Source: JANPIX01 sp031425195
GTDB taxonomy: Bacteria > Pseudomonadota > Alphaproteobacteria > Rhodobacterales > Rhodobacteraceae
Direction: 5' to 3'
NCBI GenBank assembly: GCA_031425195.1
Contig: JANPIX010000011.1
Location: 96,615 to 160,614, forward strand
DNA: 64,000 bases
Below are positions 8,413 through 16,083 of the stretch, in pieces (position 1 is the stretch's first letter; every line of letters starts with the position of its first letter). Below the pieces are notes generated by a model. It was given only the letters and a program-made list of their open reading frames with translations. It made no database searches and was not told where the DNA came from. The position numbers were made by a program, and so were the translations under genes.

Positions 8413-9458
8413 GCCTGACCCCCGACATAATGACGCTGATACCGCGCGCCAAGCGAGGTCAGCACCTCATACCCGATGGTCCCCGCCTGTGCGGCAAGCT
8501 GATCCGCCGACTGATGCGGCCCGATGATATCAAGCGTGTCGGGCACGTCATCCAGATGTGTGACGTCCACTGTGATCAGGTCCATCGACACGCGCCCCAC
8601 CAAGGGGCAGGGCACATCGCCCGCCCAAAGAACCGCGCCATTCGACAACCGCCGCGACAGCCCGTCGGCGTATCCGCCCGATACTGTGGCGATCAGTGCG
8701 GGGCCCGGGGCCGTCCAGGTGTTGCCATACCCCACGGTTTGGCCTGCGGCCACGTCGCGCGTCTGAATGACGGGCAGGGCCAGACGCACCGCCGGGGTCC
8801 CGTGTTCAAAGGGTGCCGCGGCATACAGCCCGATACCCGGTCGGGTCAGATCGAAATGATAGTCCGGGCCCAACAGGATGCCCCCCGTCGCCGCAAAGGA
8901 ACGGGGCACCGAAATGCCATCGGTCAGCCGGTGGAATTCGGCAAGCTGCTGGCGGTTCATCGGGTGGTTGGGGTCGTCGGCGCAGGCAAGGTGGCTGATG
9001 ACAAGTTCAGGGTCCGCCCGCAGCACCAGTTCCGCCACCGCCGCCCATTCCGACGCCTCCAGCCCCAGCCGGTTCATTCCGGTATCAAGCTGCACGCCGA
9101 AGCTGTGCCCCGGCAGCGTTTCAAGGTGCCGGGTGATCTGGTCGATGGAATTGAGCATCGGGGTCAGTTCGGCCCCCTGCAACATTGCGGCATCGCCCGC
9201 CATGTGCCCGGACAGGATGTTGATCTGCGGCCCCGGCCCAAGTGCCGCGCGCAATGCCACCCCTTCGGCCGCCTGCGCCACAAAGAACCGCCGCGCCCCC
9301 GCCTGCGCCAGAACCCGCGCCACCCGGTTCAGGCCCAGACCGTACGCATCCGCCTTCACGACGGCGGCCGTCTGCGTGTCGGGGGCCGACAATGCATCCA
9401 GCGCACGCCAGTTGGCGGCGATGGCATCAAGGTCAATGGTCAGGGTTGCGGCAGCCAT
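8409..9458 (-). CDS. alr: Alanine racemase
   Basis: This PLP enzyme makes D-alanine for peptidoglycan. The 349-residue protein has the PLP-lysine motif AVVKADAYGLGL near residue 34, the Tyr-bearing GGYADGLSRR segment of the C-terminal beta domain, and a VGRVSMDLITVDVT motif, all conserved in the fold-type III racemases. It is preceded by dnaB (63 bp) and overlaps mlaE by 4 bp. dnaB followed by alr is a frequent pair in alphaproteobacteria. Confidence 0.95.
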   Translation of the reverse strand: MAAATLTIDLDAIAANWRALDALSAPDTQTAAVVKADAYGLGLNRVARVLAQAGARRFFVAQAAEGVALRAALGPGPQINILSGHMAGDAAMLQGAELTPMLNSIDQITRHLETLPGHSFGVQLDTGMNRLGLEASEWAAVAELVLRADPELVISHLACADDPNHPMNRQQLAEFHRLTDGISVPRSFAATGGILLGPDYHFDLTRPGIGLYAAAPFEHGTPAVRLALPVIQTRDVAAGQTVGYGNTWTAPGPALIATVSGGYADGLSRRLSNGAVLWAGDVPCPLVGRVSMDLITVDVTHLDDVPDTLDIIGPHQSADQLAAQAGTIGYEVLTSLGARYQRHYVGGQA

Positions 9459-9521
9459 GCGCGTCTTTTGACAGCACGGGGGGCAAGGTCAAGGGGAAAC
9501 CGGGCACACCCCCGGCGCCGG

Positions 9522-11024
9522 TCAGAAACCCACGTCGGTGCCCGGCTGTTGCCACGGTTTGGCAAGGTTGGAAAAGCGGGTAAAGCGGCCCTCGAACGCC
9601 AGTTCGATGCTTCCAATCGGCCCGTGCCGCTGCTTGCCGATGATGACTTCGGCCTTGCCATGCACGTTTTCCATGATCGACTGCCACTGCGCCATCTTTT
9701 CCAACTCGTGATCACCGGGCTTTTCGCGTTCCTTGTAATACTCCTCGCGGTAGACGAACATCACCACGTCAGCGTCTTGTTCGATCGACCCGGATTCCCG
9801 AAGATCGCTCAGCTGCGGCCGCTTGTCGTCGCGGCTTTCAACGGCCCGGCTCAGCTGTGACAGGGCCACGACCGGGATGTTCAGTTCCTTCGCAATGGCC
9901 TTCAGGCCTTGGGTGATCTCTGACACTTCCTGCACGCGGTTTTCCTTGCTCGATCCCTTGAGCAGTTGCAGATAGTCCACGATCAGCACGTCAAGGCCGT
10001 GGGTCCGTTTCAGACGGCGGGCGCGCGCCGCCACCTGACTGATCGGCAGGGCGGGCGTGTCGTCGATATAAAGCGGGCATGCCTCCAGTGCCTTGGCGGC
10101 CTCCACAAAGCGGCGGAATTCGCCTTCGGTCATGTCGCCCCGGCGGATCTGTTCGGACGGCACTTCCGACGCCTCCGACAGGATCCGCGCGGCAAGCTGT
10201 TCCGCGCTCATCTCCAGCGAGAAAAAGCCGACCACACCGCCATCCACCGCGCCCTCAGTGCCGTCCGGCCTGCGGCCCCGGCGGTAGGCCTTGGCGATGT
10301 TGAACGCGATGTTGGTCGCAAGCGAGGTTTTCCCCATCGACGGACGCCCGGCCAGGATCAGAAGGTCTGACGGATGCAGCCCGCCCAGCTTCTTGTCCAT
10401 GTCGATCAGGCCGGTCGAAATGCCTGCCAACCCGCCGTCCCGCTGATAGGCCGCGTTGGCCATGTTGACGGCGTCCGTTACCGCCTTGAGAAAACTTTGG
10501 AATCCGCGTTCGGCGTGGCCCTGTTCGCCCAGCTTGTAAAGCCGCTGTTCGGCCTCGATGATCTGGTCGCGCGGTTCGCTTTCGATGTCGATCTTCTGCG
10601 CCTGTGCGGCAATGTCACGCCCCAAACCAATCAGTTCGCGGCGCACGGCAAGATCATAGATCATCTGTGCATAATCCCGCGCCGCAAAGGCCGCGATGGC
10701 CGCCCCGGCAAGCCGCGCCAGATACGACGGCCCGCCCAGTTCCTTCAGCCCGGCGTCATCTTCCAGAAACGCCTTGAGCGTCACGGGCGAGGCCAGCGCG
10801 TTCTTTTGAATTCGCGCGGCGGCAATCTCGAAGATGCGGGCATGGACCGGATCAAAGAAGTGCTCCGCCCGCACCAGTGACGAAATACGGTCGTAAACAT
10901 CATTGTTGGTCAGGATCGCGCCTAGAAGCTGCTGTTCCGCCTCGATGTTATGGGGCAGGGCCTCTGGTTCGGTGCTCGGCGCAGCGGCGGGGAGTGAGGG
11001 GCGCAGCGTGGCGATTTCGTTCAT
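9522..11024 (-). CDS. dnaB: Replicative DNA helicase DnaB
   Basis: DnaB unwinds DNA at the replication fork as a hexamer. The 500-residue protein has the N-terminal helical domain (PHNIEAEQQLLGAIL), Walker A AGRPSMGKTSLATN, Walker B VLIVDYLQLL, and the arginine-finger region FEGRFTRFSNL near the end. There is an insertion of about 15 charged residues (AYRRGRRPDGTEG) after the Walker A helix. The start at 11024 (MNEIATLRPSL) is preferred to the ATG at 11066, whose extension is not helicase-like. The 284 bp between it and pyrE hold no convincing gene. Confidence 0.97.
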   Translation of the reverse strand: MNEIATLRPSLPAAAPSTEPEALPHNIEAEQQLLGAILTNNDVYDRISSLVRAEHFFDPVHARIFEIAAARIQKNALASPVTLKAFLEDDAGLKELGGPSYLARLAGAAIAAFAARDYAQMIYDLAVRRELIGLGRDIAAQAQKIDIESEPRDQIIEAEQRLYKLGEQGHAERGFQSFLKAVTDAVNMANAAYQRDGGLAGISTGLIDMDKKLGGLHPSDLLILAGRPSMGKTSLATNIAFNIAKAYRRGRRPDGTEGAVDGGVVGFFSLEMSAEQLAARILSEASEVPSEQIRRGDMTEGEFRRFVEAAKALEACPLYIDDTPALPISQVAARARRLKRTHGLDVLIVDYLQLLKGSSKENRVQEVSEITQGLKAIAKELNIPVVALSQLSRAVESRDDKRPQLSDLRESGSIEQDADVVMFVYREEYYKEREKPGDHELEKMAQWQSIMENVHGKAEVIIGKQRHGPIGSIELAFEGRFTRFSNLAKPWQQPGTDVGF

Positions 11025-11308
11025 GTCCGCTTTCCTGTTCCGGCTCCCGTCTGGCAGGGCTGCCAACGCGACCGTGGCGATGTCTTAACCGTTTCCCGCG
11101 CAGCGGATCAATCACCTGACAAGCCGGGGGATAACCCTGTGCGGCAATCGTCGTCGTAGCCGGATCGCCCAGACCGGGCGCAAGATATTGTGGGTCAGTT
11201 TCAGAATACTATCACAATAGGCGATTCGGGGGAAAGTTATCCCGCGTGATCCACTGCTCTGGATGCCCCACCCGGCAAACAATGACCGACCCGTGCCACC
11301 GCAGGCGA

Positions 11309-11986
11309 TCAATCCTTGCGGGCGTCCTGCCAGGCGCGCGGCGATGTCAGAAACGTCTCCACTTCGCGCAGGGTGGCAGTATCAAAGGCTTCGGTGCGGC
11401 GCGCCTCGGCCAGAACGTCCCACCAGGTGCACAGGTGGTGCAACGCCACGCCGTGATCCGCCAAACGCGCCGTCGTTTCAGGAAAGATGCCGTAATAGAA
11501 GATGACGGCCGTATGCGCGCAGCTTGCCCCGGCTTCCCGGATCGCATCCACAAAGCTGAGCTTTGATCCGCCGTCCGTGGTCAGGTCTTCGACCAGCAAA
11601 ACGCGGTCACCTTCCCCCATGACGCCTTCGATGCGGGCGTTTCGACCGTACCCTTTCGGCTTTTTGCGCACATAGGTCATGGGCAGGGCCATGCGTTCCG
11701 CCACCAGTGCCGCAAACGGAATACCCGCCGTTTCGCCGCCCGCAATGTTGTCGAACGCCTCGAACCCGGCGTTCCGCATCACCGTGACGGTCAGGAAATC
11801 CATCAGTGTCGAACGGATGCGCGGATACGATATCAGCTTGCGGCAGTCGATATACGTTGGCGACGGCAGACCCGAGGCCAGAACGAATGGCGTGGCCGCG
11901 TTGAAATGAACGGCCTTGATTTCCAGCAGCATGCGCGCCGTCAGTCGGGCGATTTCATCGGCGGGCGGATAGGAAGAGGGGATCAT
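11309..11986 (-). CDS. pyrE: Orotate phosphoribosyltransferase
   Basis: The enzyme joins orotate to PRPP in pyrimidine synthesis. The 225-residue protein contains the PRPP-binding motif VLLVEDLTTDGGS and the N-terminal FVLASGLPSPTYIDCRKL, typical of the PyrE subgroup found in Rhodobacterales. The start at 11986 is chosen over 12058 because the longer version runs back towards pyrC without family similarity. It follows pyrC on the same strand with a 31-bp gap, so the two successive pathway enzymes are probably co-transcribed. Confidence 0.95.
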   Translation of the reverse strand: MIPSSYPPADEIARLTARMLLEIKAVHFNAATPFVLASGLPSPTYIDCRKLISYPRIRSTLMDFLTVTVMRNAGFEAFDNIAGGETAGIPFAALVAERMALPMTYVRKKPKGYGRNARIEGVMGEGDRVLLVEDLTTDGGSKLSFVDAIREAGASCAHTAVIFYYGIFPETTARLADHGVALHHLCTWWDVLAEARRTEAFDTATLREVETFLTSPRAWQDARKD

Positions 11987-12017
11987 GCAGACAGTCCCTT
12001 GTCGGGGTGGGGGCTCG

Positions 12018-13061
12018 TCATCGTGCGACGTGCCAGTGAAGGGGGAAACCGGGGTCAAAAACGGTCACGCTGCCCGCTTCCGTCATGATCTTGGGCGGGT
12101 AGGCTGCGGCGACATCTTCCCGCGTCAGGGTCAGCTTTTCTTCGTTTGCGGGCAGGCCATAGAACGCCGCGCCAAACAGAGACGTGAACCCTTCCAACCG
12201 GTCAAGCGCGCCATCATCCTCGAACGCCTGCGCCAGAATCGACAGCGTGTTCGTCGCCGTAAAGCACCCGGCACAGCCGCAGGCCAGTTCCTTCATCGCG
12301 TCGGCATGCGGCGCGGAATCCGTGCCAAGGAAGAACCGCGGATCACCCGATATCGCGGCCTTTCGCAGGGCAAGGCGGTGGCTTTCCCGCTTGGCCACCG
12401 GCAGGCAGTAATAATGCGGCCGGATGCCGCCTGCCAGAATGTGGTTGCGGTTGATGATCAGGTGATGGGTCGTGATCGTCGCGGCCAGCCCGTCGCCGCC
12501 ATGACGGGCATAGTCCACCCCCTGCGATGTGGTGATATGTTCCATCACCACCCGCAAACCCGGCAACCGCCGGCGCAGCGGGTCAAGAACGGTGTCGATG
12601 AAAACCGCCTCGCGGTCAAAAATGTCCACCGCCGGGTCAACCACTTCGCCATGCACGCAAAGCGGCAGGCCGATGTCCGCCATGCGCTCCAGCACCGGCA
12701 TCACCCGGTCAAGGTTCGCCACCCCGGCGTGGGAATTCGTGGTGGCCCCCGCAGGATAAAGTTTCACCGCCTTGACGATCCCCGACGCCTGCGCCCGGGC
12801 CACATCATCCGGATCGGTACCTTCGGTCAGGTAAAGCGTCATCAGCGGCTCGAACGTCATGCTGGCGGGCAGTGCCGCCATAATCCGGTCGCGGTAGGCC
12901 ACAGCCTGCGCCGCAGTCACGACAGGCGGCACAAGGTTCGGCATGATGATGGCGCGCGCAAAATGCCGGGCGGTTTCGGGCAGAACGGCCTGCAACATCG
13001 CCCCGTCCCGCAGGTGCAGATGCATGTCGTCGGGACGGCGGATTTCAATCGTGCGAACCAT
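12018..13061 (-). CDS. pyrC: Dihydroorotase (class II, PyrC type)
   Basis: PyrC cyclises carbamoyl-aspartate to dihydroorotate. The 347-residue protein shows the zinc motif MHLHLRD (His14, His16), the Lys of VKAVKLYPAGAT that is carboxylated to bridge the two zincs, and the catalytic Asp in FLGTDSAPH. Length fits the class II (E. coli-like) enzymes. It heads the pyrC-pyrE unit. The upstream 111 bp separate it from the divergent GFA gene and should hold both promoters. Confidence 0.96.
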   Translation of the reverse strand: MVRTIEIRRPDDMHLHLRDGAMLQAVLPETARHFARAIIMPNLVPPVVTAAQAVAYRDRIMAALPASMTFEPLMTLYLTEGTDPDDVARAQASGIVKAVKLYPAGATTNSHAGVANLDRVMPVLERMADIGLPLCVHGEVVDPAVDIFDREAVFIDTVLDPLRRRLPGLRVVMEHITTSQGVDYARHGGDGLAATITTHHLIINRNHILAGGIRPHYYCLPVAKRESHRLALRKAAISGDPRFFLGTDSAPHADAMKELACGCAGCFTATNTLSILAQAFEDDGALDRLEGFTSLFGAAFYGLPANEEKLTLTREDVAAAYPPKIMTEAGSVTVFDPGFPLHWHVAR

Positions 13062-13172
13062 GAAAACGGCCTAGCGCAACTGCCGTCCGGATTCCAGCAG
13101 GAATGCTGCGCTGGACGTTGGACGGTCGGGTTGATATCCCATGATCAGTCAATGCAAGGGGGGCGGCAGCCT

Positions 13173-13526
13173 ATGATCCATCACGGTGGGTGCCAATGCG
13201 GCGCTGTCAGATATTCGGTCGACGCCACGCTTGACCAACCCGTCACCTGCAACTGTTCGCGCTGTCAGAAAATGGGCAGCATCCTCGTGTTCGCGCCCCG
13301 CGCCGCATTCACGCTGGAACAGGGCGTGGATGCATCGATCGAATACACATTTAATACGGGAAAAATACGGCATCTGTTCTGCAAAACCTGCGGAATCGAA
13401 AGCTATGCCCTTGGTGTGATGCCAGACGGCGCACCGATGGTGGCGATCAATGTGAACTGCCTCGACGCCGTCGACCCCCGCGAAATCGCAAAAACCGCTT
13501 ACCATCACGACGGCCGTTCCGCATGA
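13173..13526 (+). CDS. GFA family (glutathione-dependent formaldehyde-activating enzyme-like) protein
   Basis: The 117-residue protein has the zinc pattern of the GFA/CENP-V fold: GGCQCGAVRY at the start, CNCSRCQK about 20 residues later, and FCKTCG in the second half. The family includes formaldehyde-glutathione condensing enzymes, but most members have no proven reaction. The ATG at 13173 follows an AAGGGGGG ribosome site; an in-frame ATG at 13152 would add seven residues. Its stop overlaps the next gene's start by ATGA. Confidence 0.9.
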   Translation: MIHHGGCQCGAVRYSVDATLDQPVTCNCSRCQKMGSILVFAPRAAFTLEQGVDASIEYTFNTGKIRHLFCKTCGIESYALGVMPDGAPMVAINVNCLDAVDPREIAKTAYHHDGRSA

Positions 13527-13909
13527 AACTGGCCCTCGCACTCGCCCTTATGCCAATGGCCGCCTTTGCTCAGGATATCGACTGTTCCGATCCTGCCACC
13601 CAGTCCGACATGACAGAATGTGCCGCACAGGATTGGAAAACCGCCGATGCCGACCTGAACGCAGCCTATGCCGAAGCGATGGATATCATGCAATCCATCG
13701 ACAGCAACCTTGACCCCGATCTTGCCGGTGCCGAAGACGCACTTCGTGCCGCACAGCGCGCGTGGCTGACGTACCGCGATACCGCCTGCACGTCCGAAGG
13801 TTTCAAGTGGCGTGGCGGATCGGCGGAACCCATGGTCGTCCTGTCCTGCAAGGCCCGCCTGACGGAACAGCGCACGGAAGACCTGCTCGGATTGGCCGAA
13901 GAATACTAG
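13523..13909 (+). CDS. Periplasmic lysozyme-inhibitor LprI-like protein (DUF1311)
   Basis: The 128-residue product begins with a signal peptide (MKLALALALMPMAAFA, cleaved before QD). The mature part has two Cys pairs and the DUF1311 pattern: TECAAQDWKTADADLN, then AAQRAWLTYRDTAC. LprI of Mycobacterium inhibits lysozyme; the role of most proteobacterial members is not established. It is translationally coupled to the GFA gene (ATGA) although the two functions are not obviously linked. Confidence 0.88.
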   Translation: MKLALALALMPMAAFAQDIDCSDPATQSDMTECAAQDWKTADADLNAAYAEAMDIMQSIDSNLDPDLAGAEDALRAAQRAWLTYRDTACTSEGFKWRGGSAEPMVVLSCKARLTEQRTEDLLGLAEEY

Positions 13910-13919
13910 GCGCGTGCCA

Positions 13920-14861
13920 TCAGGAGCGGTCGCGTTCCCGCTCCAGTTCGTCAAGCCGCCTGCGAAACCGCAGATCCTGCAGCGTAACGGCGGCAAAACG
14001 GCAAACCCGGATCGCGCGGTCCAGCTTGCCGCGCCTGACATTTAGCGCAATCAGATCAGACAGATAGGGCCGGTGGCGGCGGCGCGCGCGCCACAGCCGT
14101 GCAAATTCGGCACGTGAAAGCTGCCCCTCGCAGACCGCCTCGACAATTCGCGTCAACAGCGCCATCGAACCCAGTCCAAAATCCGTACGTTCGCCCAGAT
14201 GCGGGCACAGAAGGTGGGTGACCTGCCGGCCCTGAAACAGGGCAGCATGCATCGCATCTTCGGACTGCGTTGGATCGAACACGACGAAAACCTGTTCCGC
14301 CCCTTCGATCATGTCAGGCGCATAGCCATAGCGGCGGGTGAAATCCAACCGCCGGTGTTCCATGAACCGGCGGTCCCATCCGGCCATTGTCGGGTTCAAT
14401 GTGGCCACCGGTTGCAAGGCCAACACCTGCGCGCCCGGTGCCGCCACCGAAAACGCTGCCGCAGCATATCCGCCGTCACTGGCCCCGAAAAAGGTAACAC
14501 GATCAAAACGCTCAAGAAACTCTGCATCTATCAGTCGGTCAAAGTAGTCGAATACCGCGATATCACGCCACCACGTCGGGCCGTCGGCGATGATGCACAG
14601 GTGCGACCACCCGTTGCTTTGCGCCAGCCTGTAACCAAAGGGAAGCTGCGTGGGGTGTTCCGAGCGGATATCGTCAAGACCCTCGAAACTGATCAGCAGA
14701 ATGGGCCCGCGTTCCGAAAACACAGCCCAGTGTCGCGTTCCCAGTGTTTCGATCATCCCGGTGTCGGCCAGGATTTCGGCAAAACCGCTTAACCAGCTGT
14801 TCGTGTCGCCGGACAGATAGCTGCCGCCACGCCCCGTGTCTTCCGACCCGTCTGTTGCCAT
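13920..14861 (-). CDS. Alpha/beta-hydrolase-like protein of the glycosyltransferase cluster
   Basis: The 313-residue protein has no clear enzyme assignment. It contains a nucleophile-elbow-like FFGASDGGYAAAAFS (GxSxG) in the middle, followed by LALQPVATLNP, consistent with an alpha/beta hydrolase core. The C-terminal 90 residues are very basic (RRRHRPYLSDLIALNVRRG). I recall close relatives in this order being labelled phosphoadenosine phosphosulfate reductase, but no PAPS-reductase Cys motif is present, so that name should not be used. It sits 160 bp downstream of the glycosyltransferase pair on the same strand, suggesting a shared glycan pathway. GTG 14864 is an alternative start. Confidence 0.65.
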   Translation of the reverse strand: MATDGSEDTGRGGSYLSGDTNSWLSGFAEILADTGMIETLGTRHWAVFSERGPILLISFEGLDDIRSEHPTQLPFGYRLAQSNGWSHLCIIADGPTWWRDIAVFDYFDRLIDAEFLERFDRVTFFGASDGGYAAAAFSVAAPGAQVLALQPVATLNPTMAGWDRRFMEHRRLDFTRRYGYAPDMIEGAEQVFVVFDPTQSEDAMHAALFQGRQVTHLLCPHLGERTDFGLGSMALLTRIVEAVCEGQLSRAEFARLWRARRRHRPYLSDLIALNVRRGKLDRAIRVCRFAAVTLQDLRFRRRLDELERERDRS

Positions 14862-15021
14862 CACCGTTTACGCCACACTATCACATCTCGCGAACACCGC
14901 GAATTAGGTTTTGAAAATCACCACTTGGCGTGTCGCCGATGCGGACAGACGGGGGCAGACTCGTGGCATTTTGAACGATAACTTGAACAATCGTTTCAGA
15001 TTGTTGCCAATAACAAAAATA

Positions 15022-16083
15022 TTATAACCCAGCATCGACAGGCCTGCCCTGCCCATGTTTCCACACCGACTGCGCCTCGGCTGCGCCAAGCGCGCGGGAA
15101 GGTGGGGTCATCCGCAAGCAACCATAGAGCTTGCGCCACTCTTCGTTGCGCATCAGCGTGGCAAAGCGCGCCTTTCGCCAAGCCACTGCCGCAAGGTGCA
15201 GCGTCGCCAGTTCGTCGTCCTGCATCAACGTTGCCAGATGGCGTTGGCGGGCGGGTGCAAGGCGGTGAATGGTGGTGTCTTCCACATCGCAGAAGTTGCG
15301 TTCGACCCAATAGGTCAGATCAAAACCCGACGCTTCGCGGTTGGCGCGCCCCCTGTCGGCCTTGACGAGATAGCCTTGCATCGAGCCGAGCGGATAATGG
15401 TTCAACTGCACAAGGCCATAGGGGTCAGAGCCGATGGGCGTGAACAGACGCACCGACCGAAAACTGTCGGGCAACGGGCGGCCAGAACCGTCGTACCAAC
15501 GCGCGGCCCCCAGGCGTGTGGCGTCCGGCGCGCGCGGTCGGTGGACGCCCAGCTTGGCATAGGTGCCATCGCGCCGGAACAGGGTCTTGATCAGTTGGCT
15601 TCGCCACGGCCAGGCCAGATCGGGTGGCGCGGCCCGGCAAAAAATGTCGGTGACGGGGTGGTCTTCAATCTCCACCACCCCGGCATTTCCGAACAGACGC
15701 CATGTTAGCGCGATGGCAGTGGCCCCGGGAAGTGCGGCCAAAAGCGCCTGCAACGTGCCGTCGCCGGTTTTGACATTCACGAATTCATCGATGTCGCAGA
15801 CAAGTATCCAATCGGCGGCCTGCACCAAGGGATGCTGATCGGCCTGTTTCAACGCCTGCCACTGCGGCCCCTTTGGATGCGGGCCGGGGTTGGGCACGTG
15901 GGTCACCCAGCCCTTTGTGGCAAGCCGGTCCAGCATCCTGTCGGTGCCATCGTCGCAATCGTTTGAAAAAGCAAGGATATCGGTAAACCCGCAAGCCCGC
16001 GCGTGGGCCACCCATTCCAAAAGGAACGATCCTTCGTTGCGCACCGTCAGAACGGCCAGAACCCGGGGCGATTGCGCTGTCAC
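15022..16083 (-). CDS. Glycosyltransferase family 2 (Glyco_tranf_2_4 type)
   Basis: The 353-residue protein shows the motifs TVRNEGSFLLEWVAHARACG, CDDGTDRMLDRL and VCDIDEFVNVK, matching the genes at 793 and 16080. The second half holds the LNHYPLGSMQGYLVKADRG region also found in those two. It probably adds a sugar to a surface polymer; donor and acceptor are unknown. Its ATG overlaps the stop of the larger upstream gene (ATGA at 16080-16083), so the two are translated together. The first motif contains RNEG where its two relatives have KDEG/KNEG. Confidence 0.82.
   Translation of the reverse strand: MTAQSPRVLAVLTVRNEGSFLLEWVAHARACGFTDILAFSNDCDDGTDRMLDRLATKGWVTHVPNPGPHPKGPQWQALKQADQHPLVQAADWILVCDIDEFVNVKTGDGTLQALLAALPGATAIALTWRLFGNAGVVEIEDHPVTDIFCRAAPPDLAWPWRSQLIKTLFRRDGTYAKLGVHRPRAPDATRLGAARWYDGSGRPLPDSFRSVRLFTPIGSDPYGLVQLNHYPLGSMQGYLVKADRGRANREASGFDLTYWVERNFCDVEDTTIHRLAPARQRHLATLMQDDELATLHLAAVAWRKARFATLMRNEEWRKLYGCLRMTPPSRALGAAEAQSVWKHGQGRPVDAGL

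Noticed and set aside
11025..11308. DnaA-box-like TTATCC sites that might mark an origin
   Set aside because: Only imperfect TTATCCCCC and TTATCCCGC are seen, without clustering or an AT-rich unwinding region.
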